NCBI GenBank assembly: GCA_035300505.1 | Contig: DATGVJ010000109.1 | Span: forward strand, 1-13,964 | DNA length: 13,964 nt | Reading direction: 5' to 3' | Source: VAZQ01 sp035300505 | Lineage (GTDB): Bacteria; Pseudomonadota; Alphaproteobacteria; Rhizobiales; Xanthobacteraceae | Shown here: positions 1 to 9,113 of the stretch, in pieces | How positions within the stretch are numbered: position 1 is the stretch's first letter | Layout: each line of letters opens with the position of its first letter | Made by a program: the position numbers and the translations under genes | The notes under the pieces: generated by a model | Told to the model about the DNA's origin: nothing | Databases searched by the model: none | What the model saw: only the letters and a program-made list of their open reading frames with translations

Positions 1-1780
1 CGATGGCGTGGCGGGAGTCTCGTTCGCGGTCCTGGCGCCCGATGCCCAGCGCGTCAGCGTCGTCGGTGATTTCAATTCCTGGGATGGCCGGCGCCACATG
101 ATGAGGGTCCGCGGCAATGGCTACTGGGAGATCTTCGCGCCCGCGGCGGGGGCCGGCGACAAGTACAAGTTCGAAATCCGCGGGTCGCAAGGCCAGATCC
201 TCCCCCTCAAGTCTGATCCCGTCGCATTTGCTGCGGAGTTGCGGCCGCAAACTGCATCGATCGTCGTCGATACCCGCTCGATCCCAAAGCCTTGTGCGGC
301 GCCAGCGGACTGCAATTCCGTTCACGCTCCCATCTCGATCTACGAGGTGCATCTCGGCTCATGGCGCCGACGCTCCCATGGAGGACATCGCTGGCTCACG
401 TATCGGGAACTGGCGGATGAACTGCCGGAGTATGTTCGCGGCATGAACTTCACGCATGTCGAGTTTCTTCCCGTAACGGAGCATCCGTTCGATGGCTCAT
501 GGGGCTATCAGCCGACCGGATTTTTTGCGCCGACGAGCCGGCACGGCACGCCCGCGGAATTCGCAAACCTTGTCGATGCTTGTCATCGCGCCGGACTGGG
601 CGTGATCCTCGATTGGGTGCCGGGACATTTCCCCGACGATGCCCACGGTCTCGCGCAATTCGACGGCACGGCGCTCTATGAGCATGCCGACCCTCGCCAG
701 GGCAGGCACCTCGATTGGGGAACTTTGATTTTCAATCACGGACGAATCGAAGTTCAAAACTTCCTGATCGCAAACGCACTGTTCTGGCTGGATCGCTACG
801 GAATAGACGGACTTCGCGTCGACGCGGTGGCCTCGATGCTTTATCTCGATTATAGCCGCCCCACAGGAGAATGGATCCCCAACAGACAGGGCGGCCGCGA
901 GAATCTCGAAGCCGTCGCATTCCTGAAGCGATTCAATACCGAGGTCTATGGTCGTTTCCCGAACGCTGCCACCATTGCGGAAGAGTCGACTTCCTGGCCG
1001 CAGGTCTCGCGGCCCGTACACCATGATGGGCTTGGCTTCGGTTACAAATGGAACATGGGCTGGATGAACGACACACTCGATTTCATCAGCCGGGACCCCA
1101 TTCATCGAAAGCATCATCATCAGAGTATCACGTTCGGCATGCTCTACGCCTATTTCGAGAATTTCGTCCTGCCGCTTTCGCACGATGAGGTCGTGCACGG
1201 AAAGCGCTCGCTTCTGGGCCGCATGCCCGGCGACGAGTGGCAGCGATTCGCAAATCTGCGCACCTACTACGGATTCATGTTCGGCCATCCCGGCAAGAAG
1301 CTGATGTTCATGGGGAGCGAATTCGCGCAGGAGCGCGAATGGCGCCACGATCACTCGCTCGATTGGCATCTGCTCGAGAAGCCATTCCACTCAGGGCTAC
1401 AGGCCCTGGTGCGCGACCTCAATCATCTGTACCGCACCGTCCCGGCCTTGCACCATTTCGATTGCGATGGATCGGGCTTCGAATGGCTCATCCTCGACGA
1501 CATCGACAACAGCGTGTTCGCGTGGCTCAGAAAGGGGCGGCACATCCATGACCGTTGTCTGGTCGTGGTCAACTTCACACCGCAATTGCATCGCGACTAT
1601 CGCGTGCCGATAAAAGACGGCGGCACATGGCGAGAAGTACTCAATACCGACTCCTCATTCTATGGCGGCAGCAACGCCGGCAATGCGGGCTTGGTCCGGT
1701 GCAACGCCGGCTCGAGTGGAAGCGAATTGCGCCTGGTCATACCGCCACTGGCCACGATTTTCCTCGTTCCGGAGCCTTGA
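1..1780 (+). CDS. glgB: 1,4-alpha-glucan branching enzyme GlgB (5' end cut by window edge)
   Basis: This GH13 enzyme cuts alpha-1,4-glucan chains and rejoins them by alpha-1,6 links, making the branch points of cytoplasmic glycogen. The frame is already open at base 2 and reads DGVAGVSFAVLAP, inside the N-terminal carbohydrate-binding (CBM48-like) domain, so the true start lies outside the window. About 590 residues are visible; compared with the roughly 730 of the family, about 130 are missing. Counting the GTG at base 8 as residue 1, GH13 region I is DWVPGHFP (202-209), region II is GLRVDAV with nucleophile D272, region III is AEEST with acid/base E325, and region IV is LSHDEVVHGK with D393. 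The spacing between these three acids matches E. coli GlgB as I recall it (D405, E458, D526). The C-terminal all-beta domain is complete and ends at TGA. glgX starts one base later, so the two are surely co-transcribed. I see no frameshift or missing catalytic residue. Confidence 0.97.
   Translation, partial: DGVAGVSFAVLAPDAQRVSVVGDFNSWDGRRHMMRVRGNGYWEIFAPAAGAGDKYKFEIRGSQGQILPLKSDPVAFAAELRPQTASIVVDTRSIPKPCAAPADCNSVHAPISIYEVHLGSWRRRSHGGHRWLTYRELADELPEYVRGMNFTHVEFLPVTEHPFDGSWGYQPTGFFAPTSRHGTPAEFANLVDACHRAGLGVILDWVPGHFPDDAHGLAQFDGTALYEHADPRQGRHLDWGTLIFNHGRIEVQNFLIANALFWLDRYGIDGLRVDAVASMLYLDYSRPTGEWIPNRQGGRENLEAVAFLKRFNTEVYGRFPNAATIAEESTSWPQVSRPVHHDGLGFGYKWNMGWMNDTLDFISRDPIHRKHHHQSITFGMLYAYFENFVLPLSHDEVVHGKRSLLGRMPGDEWQRFANLRTYYGFMFGHPGKKLMFMGSEFAQEREWRHDHSLDWHLLEKPFHSGLQALVRDLNHLYRTVPALHHFDCDGSGFEWLILDDIDNSVFAWLRKGRHIHDRCLVVVNFTPQLHRDYRVPIKDGGTWREVLNTDSSFYGGSNAGNAGLVRCNAGSSGSELRLVIPPLATIFLVPEP
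1771..1774 (+). promoter_or_regulatory. Ribosome binding site of glgX
   Basis: GGAG lies seven bases before the ATG at 1782, inside the last codons of glgB. It decides the glgX start: the same frame is open back to about 1662, but only this ATG has a well-placed Shine-Dalgarno, and it gives the family's N-terminus. Confidence 0.6.
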
Positions 1781-1781
1781 G

Positions 1782-3842
1782 ATGCACGTTTCTGCCGGGA
1801 CGCCGCGACCGCTTGGAGCGACCTTCGACGGCATCGGGACGAATTTTGCGATCTTTTCTGCAAATGCGGAGAAGATAGAATTGTGCCTGTTCGATGCCGG
1901 CAATGGCCGCGAGCTGGAGAGAGTCCTCTTGCCGAAGCGCACCAACGATATCTGGCACGGCTATCTCGCCGATGTCGCCCCGGGCGCACAATACGGCTAT
2001 CGCGTTCATGGCCCCTATGAGCCGGAGCATGGCCATCGCTTCAATTCCAACAAACTGTTGCTCGATCCCTATGCGAAGGCGCTCGCAGGTTCTTTGATCC
2101 CGAGTGATCTTCATTTTGGATTTCGATATGGCGATGCCCGTGAAGACTTGTCATTCGACCGCCGCGACAATGCTCACGTGATGCCAAAGGGCGTCGTGAT
2201 CCAACCGCCGCCGGGGCCAACCGCGGGACACCGGCCGCTCGTTCCCTGGGAAGACACCATCATCTATGAAGCCCACGTCAAGGGTCTGACGCAGCTGCGT
2301 GGCGACATCCCCAGCGAATTGCGCGGCACGTTCGGCGCGCTTTCGTCGCCAATCATGGTCCATCACCTCAAGAGGCTCGGCGTTACAACGATTGAACTTC
2401 TCCCAATCCATACGTTCATCGACGAACCATTCCTCCTGCAGCGCGGCCTGAGAAATTTCTGGGGCTACAACACCCTCAATTTCTTTAACGCCGACCCTCG
2501 CTACGGGAACAGTGAAGCGCTGCGCACGGCGGTCCGCCGTTTGCACGACGCCGGCATCGAGGTAATTCTCGACGTGGTGTACAACCATACGGCGGAAGGC
2601 GATCACCTCGGCCGGACACTTAGCTTTCGAGGCATCGACAATGCATCCTACTACTGGCTCAAGCCAAAGCAGCTGCGGTTCTATGAGAATTTCAGCGGGT
2701 GCGGGAATGTGCTCAATCTTTCGCATCCGATGGTGCTTGCCATGGTGCTCGATTCGATGCGTCATTGGGTCGAAGCCGCAGACATCGACGGCTTCCGGTT
2801 CGATTTGGCGACCAGCTTGGCGCGCGGCCCCGGTGGCTTCGATGAACAGTCGCCGTTTTTCAAGGCGATTGCCGCCGATCCGGCTCTTGCAAAGCTCAAG
2901 CTCGTCGCGGAGCCGTGGGACTTAGGCGCCGATGGCTATCGTGTCGGCGCCTTTCCGACGCAATGGTCGGAATGGAACGATTTCTTTCGCCGTTCGATGC
3001 GTGGGTACTGGCGGGGTGACGTCAATTTGATTCGCGATATGGCGACGCGCATGACCGGTTCGGCGGACATCTTCAAACGTCCGGGACGAACGCCGCGCGC
3101 AACCATCAATCACGTCACGGTCCATGACGGCTTCACACTCGCTGATCTTGTGAGTTATGAGGCCAAGCACAACGAAGCAAATCGAGAGAATAACCTCGAC
3201 GGCACCGATACCAATCAGAGCATGAATTTCGGCGTCGAAGGACCGACTGACAATCCAGCAATCGTCGAGGCCAGGCGCCGGCAGTGCCGCAACTTTCTGG
3301 CAAGCCTATTGCTTGCCCGTGGCGTCCCGCTCATCCTTGCCGGCGACGAGATCGGCAACAGCCAGGGCGGCAACAACAACGCCTATTGCCATGACGACGA
3401 AATCGGTTGGATCGATTGGTCGCGTCTCGGTCATGAAGGCGACGACATGTCCGCATTCATTGCGCGGCTTATTGAGCTCCGCAGGAGCTTCCCGCAACTG
3501 CGCGGGCAGCGATGGCTCAAGGGCCGCAACCCCGATGGTTCATTCGACGTGCTCTGGCTCACGCCTGATGGAACGGAAATGAGCGAGCAGGACTGGAATT
3601 TTCCCAACGGACATTTCCTGTCCTACGTGCTCGGAGCCGGCGAGGACGGACAACCGCCGCTTTACGTCGTGCTCAACGCCGCCACCGAACGTATTGGTGT
3701 CACGCTCCCGACCGTTCCGGAATGCCGCCTCTGGCTGGAAGTAGTGAATACGGCAACCATGGCGCCCGCCGCTAATCCTGTCGCGGCGGGTTCGCGAATG
3801 GATGCACCGGCGCGGTCCGTTGTGGTTTTCACCGGCGCATAG
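1782..3842 (+). CDS. glgX: Glycogen debranching enzyme GlgX (isoamylase type)
   Basis: GlgX hydrolyses the alpha-1,6 links of the short branches left on glycogen after phosphorylase has trimmed the outer chains, releasing malto-oligosaccharides. The protein is 686 residues, close to the family's usual 650-720. An N-terminal CBM48 domain (GTPRPLGATFDGIGTNFAIF, about 7-26) is followed by the GH13 barrel: region I DVVYNHT (264-270), region II GFRFDLATS with nucleophile D341, region III AEPWD with acid/base E377, and region IV TVHDGF with H448 and D449. A C-terminal beta domain closes the protein. I chose the ATG at 1782 because it follows the glgB stop by one base and has a GGAG box; the upstream extension of the frame lies inside glgB and has no family character. 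The 3' end overlaps the convergent kinase gene by 14 bp, leaving no room for an intergenic terminator. Confidence 0.97.
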   Translation: MHVSAGTPRPLGATFDGIGTNFAIFSANAEKIELCLFDAGNGRELERVLLPKRTNDIWHGYLADVAPGAQYGYRVHGPYEPEHGHRFNSNKLLLDPYAKALAGSLIPSDLHFGFRYGDAREDLSFDRRDNAHVMPKGVVIQPPPGPTAGHRPLVPWEDTIIYEAHVKGLTQLRGDIPSELRGTFGALSSPIMVHHLKRLGVTTIELLPIHTFIDEPFLLQRGLRNFWGYNTLNFFNADPRYGNSEALRTAVRRLHDAGIEVILDVVYNHTAEGDHLGRTLSFRGIDNASYYWLKPKQLRFYENFSGCGNVLNLSHPMVLAMVLDSMRHWVEAADIDGFRFDLATSLARGPGGFDEQSPFFKAIAADPALAKLKLVAEPWDLGADGYRVGAFPTQWSEWNDFFRRSMRGYWRGDVNLIRDMATRMTGSADIFKRPGRTPRATINHVTVHDGFTLADLVSYEAKHNEANRENNLDGTDTNQSMNFGVEGPTDNPAIVEARRRQCRNFLASLLLARGVPLILAGDEIGNSQGGNNNAYCHDDEIGWIDWSRLGHEGDDMSAFIARLIELRRSFPQLRGQRWLKGRNPDGSFDVLWLTPDGTEMSEQDWNFPNGHFLSYVLGAGEDGQPPLYVVLNAATERIGVTLPTVPECRLWLEVVNTATMAPAANPVAAGSRMDAPARSVVVFTGA

Positions 3843-4800
3843 CGGCCGGCCGGGCGACCTTCGCTTTGCCCCAGGCTTCGGACACGACACCAAGCTCGAC
3901 CGGACTTTGCGGCCGCACGCCGAATTGCGCCGCGGTCTCGTTGACTTGCGCGAGCGATGGCAGGCTCGCCTCGTTGCCGAGGTGCTGAATTGCGAATGTC
4001 GATGCCGAGCGCGCAAATTTGAAATGCTGTTCCCAGCCCACATCGTGATCCACGAGGTAGGAGTACATGTAGGCACCGTGAAAAATGTCTCCCGCACCGT
4101 TGGTGTCGATAACTTTTTCGGAAGGAACGCTTAAGGCCGGCATGAATCGCTCGGTGTTTGTTTCGTCGTACCACAACATTCCCCGCGCGCCCATCGTGAC
4201 GGCACCGATCTTGCAGCCACGCGACCGAAGGAAGGCCAGCATTTCGCCAGGCGTTAGCTTCATCTGTTCGCACAGCCGTTCCGCCACAACTGCGACCCGG
4301 ATGAAGGCAAGCAGATCATGCGTATTGGAACGAATACCGCCGCCATCGAGCGACGTCAGAATGCCGGCGTCGTGGCAAAGCTTTGCATAGTAAATCGCGG
4401 CGTCGGCGAGGTGGCCGTCGACGTGCAGCGCACGGCAACCGGCGAGATTGAGCATCGGCGCCGGATGTTTGAAGTTGTCATCGCGGCAACGCACGATCGC
4501 GCGCTGTCCGCCTTTCGGCATGATGAAGGACAGCGATGATTGCGCGACCTTTCGGTGGTGGACCGAAATTCCGTATTTCGCGGCCATGTCCACAAACATA
4601 CGGCCAAGCCAATCATCCGCCACCGAGGCCATAAGGTCGGGTGCGATCCCGAGCTTGGCACAACAGAACGCCGCCGTAACGGCATTACCGCCGAAAGAAA
4701 CGGCATAGTCGTGCGCCACCGTCTTTTCGTCGCCCGTCGGCATTTCCTCGGTCAAGAACGTGATGTCGATATAGCTCTGGCCGATAAAGAGTGCTTTCAT
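3829..4800 (-). CDS. PfkB-family carbohydrate kinase, substrate unknown
   Basis: This is an ATP-dependent small-molecule kinase of the ribokinase/PfkB fold, 323 residues, a normal length. The N-terminus reads MKALFIGQSYIDITF, with the substrate-side glycine motif SFGGNA at 35-40. The C-terminal PfkB signature DTNGAGDIFHGAY (232-244) carries the catalytic base D238 and the anion hole. The FHGAY ending and the DGGG stretch near 152-155 recall the ketohexokinase/YihV (sulfofructose kinase) branch. This is a resemblance from memory and I do not transfer a substrate. The usual NxxE metal-binding motif is not evident; the matching stretch (171-178) reads VVAERLCE. The gene starts 6 bp after the ppc stop and is probably translated from the same message. 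Its 3' end overlaps that of glgX. A role in sugar or glycerate phosphorylation near PEP metabolism is possible but unproven. Confidence 0.9.
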   Translation of the reverse strand: MKALFIGQSYIDITFLTEEMPTGDEKTVAHDYAVSFGGNAVTAAFCCAKLGIAPDLMASVADDWLGRMFVDMAAKYGISVHHRKVAQSSLSFIMPKGGQRAIVRCRDDNFKHPAPMLNLAGCRALHVDGHLADAAIYYAKLCHDAGILTSLDGGGIRSNTHDLLAFIRVAVVAERLCEQMKLTPGEMLAFLRSRGCKIGAVTMGARGMLWYDETNTERFMPALSVPSEKVIDTNGAGDIFHGAYMYSYLVDHDVGWEQHFKFARSASTFAIQHLGNEASLPSLAQVNETAAQFGVRPQSPVELGVVSEAWGKAKVARPAAMRR

Positions 4801-4806
4801 GCTAAT

Positions 4807-7566
4807 TCATCCGCTGTTTCGCAAGCCTGCCGCAATCCCATTGATGGTGAGGTGGATCGCGCTGACGACGCGTTCACCGGTATCGCCTGCGCGATACCGT
4901 TTCAAGAGTTCCAGTTGAACGTGATTGAGCGGGTCGATGTAGGGAAATCGATCCCGGATCGCACGGGCCAATGCGGGGCTGCGCTCCAGCAAAGTGCTTT
5001 GCCGGGTGATTGCCAGCAGGGCCTGCTTGGCGCGCTCATATTCATTCTGCAGGCGGGAAAAGATGGCTTCACGCAATTCAACATCAGCGACCAGATCCTT
5101 GTAGCGGGAAGCGATGCCGATGTCGCTTTTCGCCAGCACCATGTCCATATTCGACAGCATCGTCTGGAAAAAAGGCCATTTGTTGGCCATATCATGCAGC
5201 AGCGCCATGCCGCCATCGGGATGTGCATCCAGCCAATCGCTGATCGCCGTACCGAAGCCATACCACGCCGGCAACATGAGCCGGCATTGCGCCCAGCCGA
5301 ACACCCAGGGGATCGCCCGCAGATCCTCGACGCGCGTCGATTTCTTACGCGACGCCGGCCGGCTTCCGATGTGGAGATTGGCGATCTCGCTGATGACGGT
5401 CGACTCCCAGAAATAGCGCTCGAAGCCCTCCGTTTCGTAAACCAGCGCGCGATAGGCGCGATAAGCACGCTCCGACAGGTCCTCGATGGTCTCGATGAAA
5501 TCCGGACGAGTGGACGCTGCCTGCGGATGAAAGAGCGCAACCTCGAGCATCGCCGCGACAAGATGATTGAGGTTCTGCCGTCCGAGTTCGGAATTGAGAT
5601 ACTTGCCGGCGATGACCTCGCCCTGTTCAGTGACGCGTATGCCGGCCTCAACGGCGCCCGTGGGCTGCGCCAGAATGGCTTCGAAGCTCGGTCCGCCGCC
5701 GCGCCCCACCGAACCGCCGCGCCCATGAAACAGCCGTAGCCCGATCTTGCGGCGCTGAAAGACTTCGATCAGCGACATTTCGGCTTTGTAGAGTTCCCAG
5801 CAGGACGTGACGAAGCCCCCGTCCTTGTTGCTATCGGAGTAGCCGATCATGACCTCCTGCACGCGGCCGCGACCCTCCAACAAACGCGTGTAATCCGAAA
5901 TGGAAAGCAGCGAGTCCATCACCTTGCCGCAAATTCGCAAGTCGTCGATCGTCTCGAAGAGCGGGACGATGTTGAGATCGAGGCGGCCTTCGAGCGGACG
6001 CAAGAGCCCGACTTCCTTCAAGAGCAGCGCCACTTCGAGAACATCGGAAACTGTGGCTGCCTTCGAAATTACGTAATTTGGAACCGCATCGCCGCCATAG
6101 CGGCGATGGATGTCCGCCGCCGTGCGCAAGATATCGATCTCGCCGGTGGTTTCTTCCGAATAGGTCACGAACGGGGAAATAAGCGGCCTCGCTGTGGCGA
6201 GTTCCGCAAGCAGCAGGGCCGTGCGCGATTGCTCCGACATCCCTGCATAGTCGGCGCCCGAACCGGCACGGAATAGTTCCGCCAGGACACGTTCGTGGAC
6301 ATCGGAATTTTGGCGCAGATCGACACCGGCAAGATGAAACCCGAACACGTCAATGGCGCGCCGGAGCTTGCGCAAGCGGCTGCGAGCGATCATTGCCGAT
6401 CCGTTGGTAAAGAGCGACCGGTGCAGGATGTCGAGATCGGCACGCAACTCGCCTGCACTGGCATAGGGGCTTGCATCCGCCACCGCGTGGCGCGGAAGCA
6501 CATCGTGGCCGAGACCACGCGCCGTGGTCACGAGACGGGAATAAATGCCAACGATCGCCTGGCGATAGGGTTCGGATGCGCGGCGCGGGGAAGACGCGTC
6601 CGGGCTTGAGCGTACCAATTCTTCGAGCTGTGCCGATATGCTGACGCGCGCGCGATTAAGCGAAAGCTCGCCGCCCAGCAGGTGTAGTTCGTCGAGATAG
6701 AATTCGAAAACCCGCTTGCTTTGCATTCCCATGGCTTGTCGCAGCACGCTCGCAGTGACGAAAGGATTTCCGTCGCGATCGCCGCCTATCCAGCTTCCCA
6801 TCCGAACAAACGACGGCAACTCGGTGTTGTTCCATGACGTATCGATCGCCGCCAAGCCATCCTCAAGGTCGGCGTAGAGGCTCGGCAGCTCACTAAAGAA
6901 GGTACGATCGTAGTAGGATAGGCCATTCGATACCTCGTCGACGACGGTCGGCCGTCCACGACGCAATATGCTGGTCTGCCAAAGGGTCAGAACGGCACGC
7001 GAAAGGGCAATGTCGGAAGTTTCCGACTCGGCCCTCGTCAGCGCCACGCGATCACGCTCGGAGAGAAGTTGCGCGATCTCTTGTTCGCGGTCGAGCACGC
7101 TTTTCCTGCGCACCTCGGTTGGATGGGCCGTCAATACCGGGCTTACGAGGATCGCATCGAACAAGGCCTGCAACTGTGCGCGCGGCACGCACTCCGACCG
7201 GATGCGCGCCAGGGTGTTGCCGATCATGCCAGGAGGAGCGGCCGCTCCTTCATCCTGCTGCGCCCGTATGGCGCGGATCTGATGCCGATCTTCGGCGATG
7301 TTGGCAAGGTGCGAAAAGTAGCTGAAAGCACGCACCACCTCGATCGTCCTGTCCTGAGACAGAGCGTTGAGAGTGGCCTCAAGCTCGCGGCGCGCGGCGG
7401 TCTCGCCCTCACGGCGGAATGCCAGCGAGAGTTGACGGATGCGCTCGACCGTCGCGAATACGGCTTCGCCTTCTTGCTGACGTATCGTGTCCCCCAACAC
7501 ACGCCCAACCAGGCGGATATCATCCCGCAGTGCTCGTTCACGGTCTGAAAAGTCCACAATGTTCAT
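4807..7566 (-). CDS. ppc: Phosphoenolpyruvate carboxylase
   Basis: Ppc adds bicarbonate to phosphoenolpyruvate, giving oxaloacetate and phosphate. This refills the TCA cycle, and in serine-cycle methylotrophs it is the main CO2-fixing step. The protein is 919 residues, within the bacterial range. Visible motifs are VLTAHPTE (144-151) with catalytic H148, GSWIGGDRDGNP (257-268), SDSNKDGG (577-584) with catalytic K581, and the glycine-rich loop FHGRGGSVGRGGGP (613-626). Residues aligning with the aspartate inhibitor site of E. coli Ppc seem present (R616, K813, R873, N917), so feedback inhibition by aspartate is likely. The C-terminus is LRNSG where many family members end LRNTG. I chose the ATG at 7564-7566 because it gives a normal N-terminus and has ACAGG about nine bases upstream. 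glgA ends 98 bp upstream on the same strand with no clear terminator or promoter between them; the kinase follows by 6 bp. Confidence 0.98.
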   Translation of the reverse strand: MNIVDFSDRERALRDDIRLVGRVLGDTIRQQEGEAVFATVERIRQLSLAFRREGETAARRELEATLNALSQDRTIEVVRAFSYFSHLANIAEDRHQIRAIRAQQDEGAAAPPGMIGNTLARIRSECVPRAQLQALFDAILVSPVLTAHPTEVRRKSVLDREQEIAQLLSERDRVALTRAESETSDIALSRAVLTLWQTSILRRGRPTVVDEVSNGLSYYDRTFFSELPSLYADLEDGLAAIDTSWNNTELPSFVRMGSWIGGDRDGNPFVTASVLRQAMGMQSKRVFEFYLDELHLLGGELSLNRARVSISAQLEELVRSSPDASSPRRASEPYRQAIVGIYSRLVTTARGLGHDVLPRHAVADASPYASAGELRADLDILHRSLFTNGSAMIARSRLRKLRRAIDVFGFHLAGVDLRQNSDVHERVLAELFRAGSGADYAGMSEQSRTALLLAELATARPLISPFVTYSEETTGEIDILRTAADIHRRYGGDAVPNYVISKAATVSDVLEVALLLKEVGLLRPLEGRLDLNIVPLFETIDDLRICGKVMDSLLSISDYTRLLEGRGRVQEVMIGYSDSNKDGGFVTSCWELYKAEMSLIEVFQRRKIGLRLFHGRGGSVGRGGGPSFEAILAQPTGAVEAGIRVTEQGEVIAGKYLNSELGRQNLNHLVAAMLEVALFHPQAASTRPDFIETIEDLSERAYRAYRALVYETEGFERYFWESTVISEIANLHIGSRPASRKKSTRVEDLRAIPWVFGWAQCRLMLPAWYGFGTAISDWLDAHPDGGMALLHDMANKWPFFQTMLSNMDMVLAKSDIGIASRYKDLVADVELREAIFSRLQNEYERAKQALLAITRQSTLLERSPALARAIRDRFPYIDPLNHVQLELLKRYRAGDTGERVVSAIHLTINGIAAGLRNSG

Positions 7567-7664
7567 GACATGCCTGTCGTTCTGCCTGGACCGTCTCCTG
7601 AAGTTTGCAATGCAAAAAACGTACCGGATGAAAAAAATGGAGACGCTGCAATTTCGAGCAGTGC

Positions 7665-9113
7665 CTATTTTTTGGACGGTAGCATACTACGATAAAGCGC
7701 CTTATAGGCACTGGCCGGTCCGGCCCACGAAACATCAGCCCGCATTCCATTGGCTTGAACCCGCCGCCAGTTCGGCTGATCAGCCCAGAGCCTGGCCGCT
7801 CGATGCAAGCCGGCTTCAAGTCCCTCTCGCGTCACGGGATGGAAAAGCAGGCCGGTCGCCGCGTTGATGTCCGGCCCATCAAGGTCGGCAATCGTGTCGA
7901 CAAGTCCCCCCACATTCGCGGCAATCGGGATAGCGCCAAAGCGCATGGCGCAAAGCTGTGTCAGGCCACACGGCTCAAATCGCGATGGGATCAGGATGGC
8001 ATCGGCGCCGGCTTGCACCAGATGGGCCAAATCCTCATCATGGCCGAAGACGCATCCGACATGCCCTCGATACGAAGCCGCAAGCGCCTCAAAGCGATGT
8101 TCCAATTCGCGGTCGCCGGCGCCCAGGAGAACGAGTTGCGCATCCATTGAAACAAGGGACGGGATCGCTTCCGCCAGAAGGTCGAGCCCCTTTTGCCATG
8201 CCATGCGGCTGACAACCCCAAACAGAAGACGCCTGGGCGCCGTCGCAAGACCAAATCGCTGCTGTAGCGCGGACTTGTTGAGGGCGCGACCCGCAAGCGA
8301 TGACAGGCCAAAGGACGAAGCAATTCTGTTGTCGTCTTCCGGATTCCAGACGTCGATATCGATACCATTTCGGATCCCGGTCAACACCGATTGCCGATGC
8401 CGCAAGAGTCCATCGAGCCCGCAACCGCCGGCTTGTGTCTGGATCTCCTGCGCATAGGTGGGCGAGACGGTCGTAATCCGATCCGCGAATTGCACGCCCG
8501 CCTTGAGGAACCCAATGGCCCCATAATGTTCGACGCCGTCCACCGCATAGGCGCGTGGCGGCAGCCTCAAAGGTTCAAGCAGGTCGGCCGGGAATTGTCC
8601 CTGAAAGGCAAGATTGTGGACCGTCAGCACGGTCGCTGGACGGCGCCCTTCGTCATAAGCGAGGTAGGCCATGGTGAGACCGGCTTGCCAATCATGGCCA
8701 TGAACGACTTCGGGCACAAAGCCCGGCACGTCGCCGCGGGCAATGCGCGCGGCCATCCATGACAAGGCGCCGAAACGAAATGCATTGTCTCCCCAGTCGT
8801 TGCCTTCGGGCGTCGTGTAGGGATTTCCGGGCCGGTCGAAGAGGTGCGGCGCATCGAGCACGAACAGGTCGAGGCCGGCACTTCGAGTGCTCAGCAATCG
8901 CGCACCACCGCCGAAAAAATCGTCGTAGGACCGAACGTGATCCAGCCGATCAATCGTGCGCGTGACGGCAGGATAACCGGGCACCAGCGTCCGCGTCTCA
9001 ACGCCATGGCGGCGCAATGCCAGCGGCAATGCGCCGGCGACGTCGGCGAGGCCGCCGGTCTTCACAAGCGGATATATTTCCGACGTAACGGCAAGGACCT
9101 TGGTGGCAGTCAT
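7665..9113 (-). CDS. glgA: Glycogen synthase GlgA (ADP-glucose dependent, GT5)
   Basis: GlgA moves glucose from ADP-glucose to the non-reducing end of alpha-1,4-glucan, building the linear chains of glycogen. The 482 residues match the usual bacterial length (about 475-490). The N-terminal Rossmann domain carries the ADP-glucose loop KTGGL at 18-22. Further on are HGHDWQAG (138-145) and TVHNLAFQG (164-172). In the C-terminal domain, RMAWQKGLDLL (303-313) carries the phosphate-binding Arg and Lys, and PSRFEPCGLTQL (376-387) holds catalytic E380. All match the GT5 family. The start ATG overlaps the glgC stop as ATGA (9110-9113), which points to translational coupling; the upstream sequence has only a weak Shine-Dalgarno. 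The gene is therefore the third in a glgP-glgC-glgA run. Confidence 0.98.
   Translation of the reverse strand: MTATKVLAVTSEIYPLVKTGGLADVAGALPLALRRHGVETRTLVPGYPAVTRTIDRLDHVRSYDDFFGGGARLLSTRSAGLDLFVLDAPHLFDRPGNPYTTPEGNDWGDNAFRFGALSWMAARIARGDVPGFVPEVVHGHDWQAGLTMAYLAYDEGRRPATVLTVHNLAFQGQFPADLLEPLRLPPRAYAVDGVEHYGAIGFLKAGVQFADRITTVSPTYAQEIQTQAGGCGLDGLLRHRQSVLTGIRNGIDIDVWNPEDDNRIASSFGLSSLAGRALNKSALQQRFGLATAPRRLLFGVVSRMAWQKGLDLLAEAIPSLVSMDAQLVLLGAGDRELEHRFEALAASYRGHVGCVFGHDEDLAHLVQAGADAILIPSRFEPCGLTQLCAMRFGAIPIAANVGGLVDTIADLDGPDINAATGLLFHPVTREGLEAGLHRAARLWADQPNWRRVQANGMRADVSWAGPASAYKALYRSMLPSKK

Noticed and set aside
497..1390. 297-codon open frame on the - strand, antisense to glgB
   Set aside because: It is wholly inside glgB opposite its catalytic domain, with no family features of its own.
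4540..5739. 399-codon open frame on the + strand, antisense to ppc
   Set aside because: It lies opposite a fully motif-complete ppc, has no recognisable domain, and is the long shadow frame expected in high-GC DNA.
7604..7616. TTTGC-AAT-GCAAA hairpin between glgA and ppc as a terminator
   Set aside because: The stem is only five pairs, and on the transcribed - strand the T-run comes before the stem instead of after it.
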